A DNA stretch of 56,118 nt, from contig CAYONQ010000004.1 of NCBI GenBank assembly GCA_964405375.1, positions 1 through 56,118 on the forward strand, given 5' to 3'. The position numbers and the translations under genes are program-made. Shown in pieces: positions 7,432 to 15,548 of this stretch (within the stretch, counting starts at the first letter, position 1; each line of letters starts with the position of its first letter). The stretch is from CAYONQ01 sp964405375 (GTDB lineage Bacteria; Planctomycetota; Phycisphaerae; Sedimentisphaerales; Anaerobacaceae). Below the pieces are notes generated by a model. That model was not told the origin of the DNA, made no database searches, and was given only the letters and a program-made list of their open reading frames with translations.

Positions 7432-10400
7432 CTAATCAGCCAGGGCTGCTCTTATCATTGCCAGCATTTGCTCGTTCTTGAATCCTTTTTGCTCCATAGC
7501 ACCGCTTGGGCAGGCGGCGACGCATCCGCCGCAGCCCTTGCACAGCGCCTCACTGAGCTGGACGATTTTCTCATCCTCGCCGCCGCCTTTGCGGGAGACG
7601 ACCTCGAGGGCGTTATATTCACAAACCGGCACGCAGATACCACAGCCGTCACAAAGGTCCTCGTTGACCGCTGCGATGGTTGGCTCTGCCTCGTATTTGT
7701 CTTTCGAGATAATGGTGGCGGCCTTTGCGGCAGCGGCCTTGGCCTGGGCGATTGTCTCGGGGATGGATTTCGGGCTGTGGGCAACACCGGCGATAAAGAT
7801 GCCTTCGGTGGCGAACTCGACAGGTCGAAGCTTGGCGTGCGCCTCTAAGAAAAAGCCATCTTCGTTCATAGGGACCTTCAGCATTTGAGCAATCACCTCG
7901 TTGCCGCTGCCGGGGTCGATTCTGCTGCTTAAAACAAGCAGGTCGGGCTCTAATACAAGCTTGCGGTCGAGCAAGGGCTCACGAACCGCTACTTTGAGCC
8001 TGCCGTTATTGGAGACCACCGGCTTGTTGTCCGGCTCGTAGCGCACAAAGACGATGCCTTTGTCACGTGCGGCGATGTAATACTGTTCGTTAAAGCCGTA
8101 GGTGCGGATGTCACGGTATAATATGTAGACCTCGGTTTCGGGAGAAAGCTCTTTAATTCTCAAGGCGTTCTTGACAGCGGTGCTGCAGCATACTCGGCTG
8201 CAATACATATGTCCTTCTTCTCTTGAGCCGACGCATTGAATGAAACAGGCCGTTTTCACCGCGGATATCCGGCCGTTTTCGGACAGGAAATCCTCCAACT
8301 GCAACTGGGTCATAATGCGGTCGTCGGTGCCGTATAAGTATTCATCTGGTTTGTGCTCGTTTCCGCCGGTAGCGACGATAATGACGCCGTGCTTGATTTT
8401 CGTATCTCGTATCTCGTATCTCGTATCTCGCTTGATACTTTTTGTTTTCAGGGTGCTCTCGAAATTGCCGACAAACCCTTCTACATTCTCCAGCGTGGTA
8501 TTGGTATAAACGTTAATGTTTTCATGCCTTCGCACGTTTGAGATTAACTGTTCGAGATACGCCCGGATATCCGGCTGGTCGAGTGTGGAATGCAGGTTTC
8601 TGATGTTTCCTCCGAGCTTTTTTTCGCGTTCAACGAGTGCAACTTCAAACCTCTGGTCGGCGATGGCGATAGCAGCGGTCATACCGGCCAATCCGCCGCC
8701 GATTACGAGCGCCGAAGGGGTAACGTCCAGAACCGCTGCGGCCAGGGGTTCAACGAGAGCGACCTTGGCAACCGCCATACGGACGAGGTCTTTTGCCTTT
8801 TCTGTTGCCTCGGCGGGCTGACTTCTATGAATCCAGGAACACTGGTCGCGGATATTAGCCATCTCGAAGAGATAAGGATTAAGGCCTGCCTCGCGTAAGG
8901 TCTGCTGGAAAAGCGACTCATGGGTGCGGGGCGAGCAGGATGCCACAACCACGCGGTTCAGGTCGTGCTCTGCTATCTTTTCTCGAATGCGGTCTTGCGT
9001 ATCCTGTGAGCAGGTGTAAAGGTTGTCCTCGGCATAAACCACAAAGGGGAGGGTTCCGGCATACTCTGCGGTTGATGGCACATCAACGACCGAGCCGATA
9101 TTGATTCCACAATGGCAGACAAACACGCCTATGCGCGGCTGTTGTCCGTTTACATCTTTTTCCGGCGGGAACTGGCGTTCAGCGGTCAGGGTGCCCCTGA
9201 CATCCGCCAGCAGGCGGCCGGCCTCGCAGGCGGTGGCGCTGGCCTGTGTTACGGTCTCCGGTATGTCTTTAGGCCCGCAGGCGGCGCCGCCGACAAAGAT
9301 TCCCTGCCGGGAGGTCTCCAGCGGCTGTGAGGGAGCGGTCCAGATAAATCCGTTGCTGTCAAGGCGGACACCGAGCTTTTCAGCCAAATGCCTTGATTTT
9401 TCAGGGGGCTGCAGGCCGACCGACAGTATCACCATATCGAAGTCCTGTTCGGCCACCTGGCCGGATTCGGGGGCATATTTGACCGTGAGCTCACCGCTGC
9501 CGTTTTTCTTATAGACGTCGGAGACTCTTGCCCGCTCAAAATGCACGCCATATTCGTTCTTTGCCCGCTCGTAGTATTTGTCGAAGTCCTTGCCGAAGGC
9601 GCGCATATCCATAAAGAAGATAGTAACGTCAACGCCTTTGAGGTGCTCCTTGGCGATTACCGCCTCCTTGATTGCATACATACAGCACACCGAGGAGCAG
9701 TAGGCGTTCCGGCAGGATATGTCCCGCGAGCCGACACACTGCAGGAAGGCGATTTTTTTCGGTTCCTTTCCATCCGAGAGCCTTCGCACATGGCCGGTAA
9801 ACGGGCCCGAGGCAGACAGGATTCTCTCGAACTGAATGCTGCTGACGACGTCGGGGTAGCGGCTATACCCGAAGTCATACTTAAGTCGGGCCAAGAATTC
9901 CTCGAAGCCAGGCACAACCACGATCGCACCGACATCAATCTGCTCAATTGTCTCGTGCTGCTGGTGACAGATGGCTTCGGCCTTGCAGGTACTTACGCAC
10001 TGTAAACACTCCGAACAGGTACTGCAGTGCAGGCATCGTTTTGCTTCTTCAACGGCCTGGTCTTCGGTGTATCCGAGCTCGACCTCGTCGAAGCCCTTAA
10101 TCCTTTCCTCTGCCGGCAAGGTGGGCATAGGCACCTTAAGAGCCCGGCTGTGAGCGCCTTCGGGTACGGCTGCCAAATCTTTCGGCGAAAGGCGTGGTTT
10201 TATGTCGTCGCGGTTTTCCTTTAGGCCTTCACCGTTGAGGAACCTGTCGATAGAGGCAGCGGCTCTGTGTCCTGCAACGATAGCATTTACGGCGATATCC
10301 GGCCCTGAGACGACATCTCCGCCTGCGAAGATTCGCTTTACGTTGGTGGCTAACGTATCCTCGTCAACAGAAATAAGTCCTGCCCGTGTCTCCAGCAGCC

Positions 10401-12462
10401 CGTCAGCCGCCTTTAATAACTCCCAATCGACTGCCTGTCCGATGGCAACCACGACCGAGTCGGCAGGCATAATCTGCTCGGAGCCGGGCTTGACAATAGG
10501 GCTAAATCTACCTTCTTTATCGAAGACGGACAGACATTCTCTAAACTCGACGCCGGCTACGTGTGAATTTCGGCCGACAATACGTTTGGGTGAAAGCCGG
10601 TTATGGATTAGGACACCTTCTTCTTTAGCTGCCCGTATTTCGCCGGCAGAGGCGAACATCTCATCAGGCGATTCGAGACAGGCAAGGTGCACATCCTTGA
10701 CACCCAGACGTATAACGGTACGGGCGACGTCGATAGCGACGTTGCCTCCGCCGATGACTATTACTCTCCGGCCAAGGTCAACTCGCTCGCCCAGACTTGC
10801 GGCCCTCAAAAGGTCGGTAAAACCCCGGACGCCCTCCAATTCCATACCGGCGACGGGGACCAGCCCGGTCTCCGTAACGCGGACGGCCTTGAGGTCGGTC
10901 AAGACGCTAATATCGGCCTCCTGGCTTACGGCAGGAATCACTATATCGGCCTCGATTATGAATTTGGAATCGGGGACAGGAATCGGCCGTTTCCGGCCGG
11001 ATTCGTCCGGCGGGCCGAGGGTCATTCTCATACATTCCAGCGCCGCTACCCTGCCGCCCGTACCGAGGATTCGTGTGGGTGCGGCCTGAAATCGGAATTC
11101 AACACCTTCTTCCTCGCAGGCTTTTATTTCATCGTCACTGGCAGGCATCTCCGCCCTGCTGCGGCGGTATAGAATGGTCACCCGCCGAGCGCCGAGACGC
11201 AAGGATGTGCGACACGCATCAGCAGCTGCGTTTCCCCCTCCAACAACCACGACAACCTTATTTGCGATGTCTGCCGGCTGGCCCATTTTTGCACGATGCA
11301 GGAATCCTGTGCCGTGAATCACGCCGTTAAGGTCTTCGCCCTCGATTCCGAGACGTCGGCTTTTGTGGGTGCCGATGGCAATGAAAATGGCCTCAAATCC
11401 CCGGGTAAACAAATCGTTCAATGTCCGGTCTGGACCGACGGGCGTGCTCAGCCTTATCTCCACGCCAGCCCGCTTTATGGCCTCAACCTCATAATCAAGA
11501 ACATCAACGGGCAATCGGTATCGAGGCACGCCGACCCTGAGCATCCCGCCGGCTACATTGAGCTGTTCGAAGACGACCGGCTTATAGCCCATATTGGTTA
11601 GGTCCCAGGCACAGGTCAGCCCTGCCGGCCCCGAGCCGACGATAGCAACCTGCCGGCCGTCGCCACGCTGTTGGGGGAACTCGGCTTTTCGTCTTGCAAT
11701 TAACTGGTCTGTCACTTCAGGGATTTTTCCCTGCCGGACGGCGTCAATTTCCCTATCGGCCAGAAAGCGATGGAGGTCACGGATTGCCAGGGCCTCATCC
11801 AATCTGCCTCTGTTGCATACCTCCTGACAGGGGTGGGTGCAGATTCGGCCACAGGTAGCGGGGAAGGGATTACGAGAGCGGTACAATTCTAAGGCCTCAT
11901 CGAATTTGCCCTGTGCCAAAAGTGCGATGAAGCCCTGGACATTTACGCCGGCGGGACAGGCATTCCGGCAGGGAGCGATTCGGCCTTTGTCGATAACAAA
12001 GGTGTTGGGATAGGCCTGCGGGTAGGGCCGAAAGATTGCCTTTCTTTCACGAAGCCCAGCATCAAACTCATCCAGGACGGTTACAGGGCATACCTCGACA
12101 CACTCTCCGCAGCCGGTGCACTTGTCGGGGTCAACAAACCTGGGACGTTTTCGAATCCTTGCGGTGAAGTGTCCGGCGGAACCGGTGACCTCCTCGAGGT
12201 CTGCCCAGGTAATAGTTTCTATATTTAAGTGCCGGCCACACTCGACAATTTTGGGTGAAAGGATACACATCGAGCAGTCGTTGGTGGGGAAGGTTTTGTC
12301 CAGCCGGGCCATATTGCCGCCGATGGCAGGGGAGCTTTCGAGCAGATAAACCTTCTGTCCGGATTCGGCCAAATCCAGTGCCGCCTGGATGCCGGCGATG
12401 CCTCCGCCGATTACCAGCACGGCCCCAACTTTTTCCCGCCTATCTTTAGTTAGTGCTATCAT
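7432..12462 (-). CDS. hdrA: giant HdrA-GltD/NfnL-HdrA fusion flavoprotein
   Basis: About 1676 residues, against about 650 for methanogen HdrA. Order by residue: 1-160 first HdrA, front half, with FAD loop VIGGGIAGIQAALDLA (near 18), the HdrA motif FPTNDCSMCILSPKIVE and ferredoxin CTGCGECVEVC (115-125); 163-743 an inserted GltD/NfnL-like unit with Fe-S cysteines (CRNAC, CGRICTHPCQEVCNR), FAD loop VGSGPAG (near 276) and two NAD(P) loops VVGGGNAAAD (near 408) and VIGGGNVAID (near 570), closing with FAGGDVV; 810-826 CLHCSTCSECLQC; 838-1090 first HdrA, back half (QCVGSR…YCSSVCC); 1110-1590 second HdrA (VCHCGINIG, FAD loop VIGGGLAGM near 1253, QCVGSREEGHMYCSRVCC); 1604-1651 two [4Fe-4S] motifs. I infer an electron-bifurcating hub joining NAD(P)H, ferredoxin and H2. 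ATG at 12462 is preferred to the TTG at 12468. Confidence 0.93.
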   Translation of the reverse strand: MIALTKDRREKVGAVLVIGGGIAGIQAALDLAESGQKVYLLESSPAIGGNMARLDKTFPTNDCSMCILSPKIVECGRHLNIETITWADLEEVTGSAGHFTARIRKRPRFVDPDKCTGCGECVEVCPVTVLDEFDAGLRERKAIFRPYPQAYPNTFVIDKGRIAPCRNACPAGVNVQGFIALLAQGKFDEALELYRSRNPFPATCGRICTHPCQEVCNRGRLDEALAIRDLHRFLADREIDAVRQGKIPEVTDQLIARRKAEFPQQRGDGRQVAIVGSGPAGLTCAWDLTNMGYKPVVFEQLNVAGGMLRVGVPRYRLPVDVLDYEVEAIKRAGVEIRLSTPVGPDRTLNDLFTRGFEAIFIAIGTHKSRRLGIEGEDLNGVIHGTGFLHRAKMGQPADIANKVVVVVGGGNAAADACRTSLRLGARRVTILYRRSRAEMPASDDEIKACEEEGVEFRFQAAPTRILGTGGRVAALECMRMTLGPPDESGRKRPIPVPDSKFIIEADIVIPAVSQEADISVLTDLKAVRVTETGLVPVAGMELEGVRGFTDLLRAASLGERVDLGRRVIVIGGGNVAIDVARTVIRLGVKDVHLACLESPDEMFASAGEIRAAKEEGVLIHNRLSPKRIVGRNSHVAGVEFRECLSVFDKEGRFSPIVKPGSEQIMPADSVVVAIGQAVDWELLKAADGLLETRAGLISVDEDTLATNVKRIFAGGDVVSGPDIAVNAIVAGHRAAASIDRFLNGEGLKENRDDIKPRLSPKDLAAVPEGAHSRALKVPMPTLPAEERIKGFDEVELGYTEDQAVEEAKRCLHCSTCSECLQCVSTCKAEAICHQQHETIEQIDVGAIVVVPGFEEFLARLKYDFGYSRYPDVVSSIQFERILSASGPFTGHVRRLSDGKEPKKIAFLQCVGSRDISCRNAYCSSVCCMYAIKEAVIAKEHLKGVDVTIFFMDMRAFGKDFDKYYERAKNEYGVHFERARVSDVYKKNGSGELTVKYAPESGQVAEQDFDMVILSVGLQPPEKSRHLAEKLGVRLDSNGFIWTAPSQPLETSRQGIFVGGAACGPKDIPETVTQASATACEAGRLLADVRGTLTAERQFPPEKDVNGQQPRIGVFVCHCGINIGSVVDVPSTAEYAGTLPFVVYAEDNLYTCSQDTQDRIREKIAEHDLNRVVVASCSPRTHESLFQQTLREAGLNPYLFEMANIRDQCSWIHRSQPAEATEKAKDLVRMAVAKVALVEPLAAAVLDVTPSALVIGGGLAGMTAAIAIADQRFEVALVEREKKLGGNIRNLHSTLDQPDIRAYLEQLISNVRRHENINVYTNTTLENVEGFVGNFESTLKTKSIKRDTRYEIRDTKIKHGVIIVATGGNEHKPDEYLYGTDDRIMTQLQLEDFLSENGRISAVKTACFIQCVGSREEGHMYCSRVCCSTAVKNALRIKELSPETEVYILYRDIRTYGFNEQYYIAARDKGIVFVRYEPDNKPVVSNNGRLKVAVREPLLDRKLVLEPDLLVLSSRIDPGSGNEVIAQMLKVPMNEDGFFLEAHAKLRPVEFATEGIFIAGVAHSPKSIPETIAQAKAAAAKAATIISKDKYEAEPTIAAVNEDLCDGCGICVPVCEYNALEVVSRKGGGEDEKIVQLSEALCKGCGGCVAACPSGAMEQKGFKNEQMLAMIRAALAD
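8392..8448 (-). repeat. CGTATCT tandem repeat inside the giant HdrA coding region
   Basis: The plus strand has four contiguous copies of CGTATCT with small changes (8400-8431). Read in frame it gives a peptide KTKSIKRDTRYEIRDTKIK at about residues 1339-1357 of the HdrA fusion, in the second HdrA just before the conserved HGVIIVATGG strand. The peptide interrupts a region that in relatives is a short surface loop. The same word occurs between genes at 5926-5945 and 29008-29040. Confidence 0.75.
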
Positions 12463-12474
12463 TATCAACCTAAC

Positions 12475-12506
12475 ATTACGTTGTGGTAGTATTACGTTGT
12501 GGTAGT
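12475..12506 (-). repeat. 16-bp tandem duplication at the hdrC/hdrA junction
   Basis: ATTACGTTGTGGTAGT is present twice back to back. The hdrC stop codon (TAA on the minus strand, 12494-12492) lies in the second copy, and the repeat encodes the C-terminal Thr run of HdrC (EETTTT). It looks like a recent slippage or duplication event. Confidence 0.8.
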
Positions 12507-12953
12507 TTCTTCTATCTTCTTTTTTAACTCTTTGAATCTGTCCCGGTTGGTTACCAGGACGTTTACGAGGTCTCGCCGCAATTTCTGTGAGAATTCATCG
12601 AGCTGCTCAACCTCCTGTAACAAGTCGGCGTCAACGTATCCTTCTTCCACCGCCATTTCGCGTAGCGCTTTCATCACGTCTCTGAACTTTACATTCTGGG
12701 GGCACTTGGCGGTACAGGCGTAGCACTGGACACATCGCCAGATTATCGGCGAAGAGAGCACCTCTTTGCGCATCCCTAACAGGACCTCCCTGATGATTTT
12801 GCGGGGGTTGAACTCGGGGTCAACGGCCGATACGGGACAGGCGGCCGTGCAGGTGCCGCAGGCGAAGCAGAGCTTGATATTCTCTCCGCCTGGATGGGCG
12901 GCAACGTCGTATTTGAACTGAGGGTCGAGATTTTTGGCTTCTATCACTTCCAT
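12492..12953 (-). CDS. hdrC: HdrC-like ferredoxin subunit
   Basis: The 153-residue protein has two [4Fe-4S] motifs, CFACGTCTAACPV and CVQCYACTAKCPQ, in the HdrC arrangement, followed by a helical tail ending in a poly-Thr stretch. HdrC normally links HdrA to HdrB. No HdrB (CCG-domain) gene exists in this window, so its partner may be MetV or the giant HdrA itself. It lies between metF and the giant HdrA, 24-30 bases from each neighbour. Confidence 0.9.
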   Translation of the reverse strand: MEVIEAKNLDPQFKYDVAAHPGGENIKLCFACGTCTAACPVSAVDPEFNPRKIIREVLLGMRKEVLSSPIIWRCVQCYACTAKCPQNVKFRDVMKALREMAVEEGYVDADLLQEVEQLDEFSQKLRRDLVNVLVTNRDRFKELKKKIEETTTT

Positions 12954-12986
12954 TTTCGGTTTCCAGCTTTAATTTACGATTCTTAA

Positions 12987-13931
12987 TTATCGATTACGCA
13001 GTTCCGCTTTCTGCACAATTTCGGGGACCTTTTGCTCCCACTCGATTGCCATTATGTGAACGCCGGCGACACCTTCAATTTGCTTCAGCCGGCGGATTTG
13101 CTCGACACAGATATTGACACCTTCGGTTTTTGGGTCCTGCGCCTCTGTTATTCGCCGCAGGTAATAGTCCGGCAGGACGACACCAGCGACGTGGTCTCGC
13201 ATATATTTTGCCATCCCTATGGATTTCAAAGGTGTTACGCCAGCGAGGATTTTGCATTTTTCGTGCAGGCCCTTGTCTCGAACCTGCTGCATCCATCTTT
13301 CGAATCGCTCCATATCATAGACACACTGGGTCTGAATGAAGTCAATGCCGGCATTGACCTTCTTTGCCAGACGAATAACCCTGAACTCAAATGGGTCGGC
13401 GAAGGGATTGGCGGCGGCGCCGATAAATACTCTCGGCGGTTTGATTTCCGCCTTTTTCGAGTTTTTAATCTCCCCGCCACTTGCAAAGACGCCCTTATCT
13501 CGCATATTTTTGACCATTTCAATTAACTGAACCGAATCAAGGTCGAAGACGTGTTTGGCTGTTGGGTGGTCTCCGAAACTCTGATGGTCGCCGGTCAGAC
13601 ACAGGACATTGCGAATACCCAGAAGATATGCGCCAAGGATGTCCGACTGCATCGCCAGTCGATTTCTGTCCCGGCAGGTCATCTGCACGACTGGCTCAAG
13701 GCCCATATCGAGAATGAGCTTACCGACGGCGAGACTCGATACGCGAACGATTGCGGTTTGATTGTCCGTTATGTTTACCGCATCCACCCAATCCTTGAGC
13801 AGCTCTACTTTGCTTTTGATAAGGTCAAGGTCTGCGCTTTTTGGCGGGCCGAGCTCGGCTGTTACGGCGAATTGGCCGCGAGAGAGCACCTGCTCGAGGT
13901 TGCTGTCGGATTTGTATCTATATTCAACCAT
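12987..13931 (-). CDS. metF: MetF, methylenetetrahydrofolate reductase
   Basis: MetF reduces 5,10-methylene-THF to 5-methyl-THF using FMN or FAD, the fourth methyl-branch step of the Wood-Ljungdahl pathway. The 314-residue barrel shows the family blocks: FAVTAELGPPK at the N-terminus with the catalytic Glu, DAVNITDNQ, NVLCLTGDH, FIGAAANPFADP and GIDFIQTQCVYD. Its ATG overlaps the metV stop (TAATG), so the two are translationally coupled. With MetV, HdrC, HdrA and MvhD it resembles the acetogen MetFV-Hdr-MvhD complex described for Moorella. Confidence 0.95.
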   Translation of the reverse strand: MVEYRYKSDSNLEQVLSRGQFAVTAELGPPKSADLDLIKSKVELLKDWVDAVNITDNQTAIVRVSSLAVGKLILDMGLEPVVQMTCRDRNRLAMQSDILGAYLLGIRNVLCLTGDHQSFGDHPTAKHVFDLDSVQLIEMVKNMRDKGVFASGGEIKNSKKAEIKPPRVFIGAAANPFADPFEFRVIRLAKKVNAGIDFIQTQCVYDMERFERWMQQVRDKGLHEKCKILAGVTPLKSIGMAKYMRDHVAGVVLPDYYLRRITEAQDPKTEGVNICVEQIRRLKQIEGVAGVHIMAIEWEQKVPEIVQKAELRNR

Positions 13932-14590
13932 TAAATTTGCGCTATATCTTCTCTCGAAAGTCTTCTCGGGCCGCCGTCGTGGGTCTTGCTGAAGTCTCTC
14001 GGCTTCTGATTTTCAGTCAGGACGTCAAGTTTTCCAAGTGCTTTCAGGCGGTCGTAAATCAACTGCCAGCCGCAGTCGATATTTTCGGGGTCAACTTCAC
14101 ACTTTCCGTCGATTGAGCCGCCGCAGGGCCCGTTCAACAGCGATTTAGAACATTTTGTTACGGGGCAGATGCCGCCGAAGACACCGAGCTTACAGTCGCC
14201 GCAGGCCAGGCAGTTTTCCGACCACTGGCCGGCACCATCGTTGGTGCCGCAGAACATCGTATTAAGTGCGGGGTAAACGGGCTTGTCAGGGAAGATGCTG
14301 GCCGCCATCTGCACACCGACTCCGCAGGCCATCGACAGAATCGCATCACAAGAGGCGGCCTGTTCCTTTATGGCGTCAAAGAACTCCGCATCACACTGCC
14401 TTTCAATGGTGTTTTCTATCACCTCTACGTTGGCGGACATCCTTAAAATGGGCGCAAGTGTAGCGACCTGCCTTTCGCCGCCTGCCAGACAGACGGTAAC
14501 ACAGGTGCCGCAGCCCAACAGCAGGATGCGCTTGTGGCCGGTGAGAAAACCCTTGATTTCCTCAATCGGCTTTTGCTCTGCAACTATCAT
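13931..14590 (-). CDS. metV: MetV, Fe-S/Zn partner of MetF
   Basis: The 219-residue protein is the methylenetetrahydrofolate reductase C-terminal (MTHFR_C) family, which accompanies short MetF proteins in acetogens and feeds electrons to them. It is Cys-rich: LGCGTCVTVCLAGG near the start, ACGVGVQ in the middle, and NCLACGDCKLGVFGGICPVTKCSKSLLNGPCGGSIDGKC towards the end. The cysteines would hold Fe-S clusters and a zinc site. It is directly upstream of metF with a 1-base stop/start overlap. Confidence 0.93.
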   Translation of the reverse strand: MIVAEQKPIEEIKGFLTGHKRILLLGCGTCVTVCLAGGERQVATLAPILRMSANVEVIENTIERQCDAEFFDAIKEQAASCDAILSMACGVGVQMAASIFPDKPVYPALNTMFCGTNDGAGQWSENCLACGDCKLGVFGGICPVTKCSKSLLNGPCGGSIDGKCEVDPENIDCGWQLIYDRLKALGKLDVLTENQKPRDFSKTHDGGPRRLSREDIAQI

Positions 14591-14651
14591 CTCGTTTTCC
14601 GCTCCATTATTTACTACTTGATATTAATTATTGAGTTCTAAAGCTAATTTT

Positions 14652-15548
14652 CTAATCTTCGCCCGTCAATTCATGCGCCCTTTTTGCGGATTCGACAGTG
14701 TTGTAAAGCAGCATAGTTATCGTCATCGGCCCGACGCCGCCCGGCACGGGCGTTATCAAACTTGCCTTTTCCTTTACGTTCTCAAAATCCACGTCACCTA
14801 CGAGGCGATAGCCCCTTTTCTTCGTTGCGTCCTCGACGCGGTTGACGCCGACGTCAATCACCACGGCACCATCTTTTATCATATCCGCCGTAACGGTATT
14901 CGGTCTGCCTGCTGCAGCGATGACAATATCGGCCTGCCTTGTGTGGTGGGCCAGGTCTCTGGTGCGCGTATGACAGACGGTTACGGTGGCGTTGCCCTTG
15001 GGGTTTTTCTGGATGAGCATATTCGCAAGGGGTTTTCCCACGATGTTACTGCGGCCGACGATTACGACGTCGGCCCCCTCGATTTTTACACTGCTGCGAA
15101 GCAGCAATTGAATAATCCCGTGCGGTGTACACGGTAGAAACGCCTTTTCGCCTACCATCATTTTGCCCACATTCATCGGATGAAAACCGTCGACGTCCTT
15201 AGCCGGGTCAATTGTCAGAAGAACCTCGGCCTCATTGAGCCCTTTTGGCAGCGGCAGCTGGACTAAAATGCCGTGGATTTTGGGGTCGGCATTCATCCTT
15301 TTTACCAGCGTTATCAAATCCTGCTGCGACGTCTCTGCGGGCAGGCGGTTGTCATCGGAATAAATCCCTATCTCTTCGCAGGCGCGCTCTTTGGCGGTAA
15401 CATAGGACTTCGAGGCAGGGTCTTCACCGACCAATATAACCCCCAGCCCCGGCACGATGCCTTTTTCTTTGAGTTTTGCTGTTTCGTCCTTCAGTTCCGC
15501 CCGCATATCTGCGGCGACCTGTTTGCCATCTATAATTTGTGCTGTCAT
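14652..15548 (-). CDS. folD: FolD, methylene-THF dehydrogenase/cyclohydrolase
   Basis: Bifunctional enzyme for methenyl-THF cyclohydrolase and methylene-THF dehydrogenase, the middle steps of the methyl branch. The 298-residue protein shows the catalytic Lys region PASKSYVTAKERACEEIGI, the VQLPLPKGLNE motif, DVDGFHPMNVGKMM, the nucleotide-binding VVIGRSNIVGKPLANML, and the C-terminal ITPVPGGVGPMTITMLLYNT. Its ATG overlaps the stop of the QmoB-like gene by 4 bases. The cofactor (NAD or NADP) cannot be fixed by eye. Confidence 0.96.
   Translation of the reverse strand: MTAQIIDGKQVAADMRAELKDETAKLKEKGIVPGLGVILVGEDPASKSYVTAKERACEEIGIYSDDNRLPAETSQQDLITLVKRMNADPKIHGILVQLPLPKGLNEAEVLLTIDPAKDVDGFHPMNVGKMMVGEKAFLPCTPHGIIQLLLRSSVKIEGADVVIVGRSNIVGKPLANMLIQKNPKGNATVTVCHTRTRDLAHHTRQADIVIAAAGRPNTVTADMIKDGAVVIDVGVNRVEDATKKRGYRLVGDVDFENVKEKASLITPVPGGVGPMTITMLLYNTVESAKRAHELTGED

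Noticed and set aside
8392..8448. Short tandem repeats as a CRISPR array
   Set aside because: The units are 7 bases without spacers, and no cas genes are present in the window.
8240..8541. Plus-strand frames rich in SRISYLVSR
   Set aside because: These are the opposite-strand reading of the CGTATCT repeat inside the giant HdrA gene, not separate genes.
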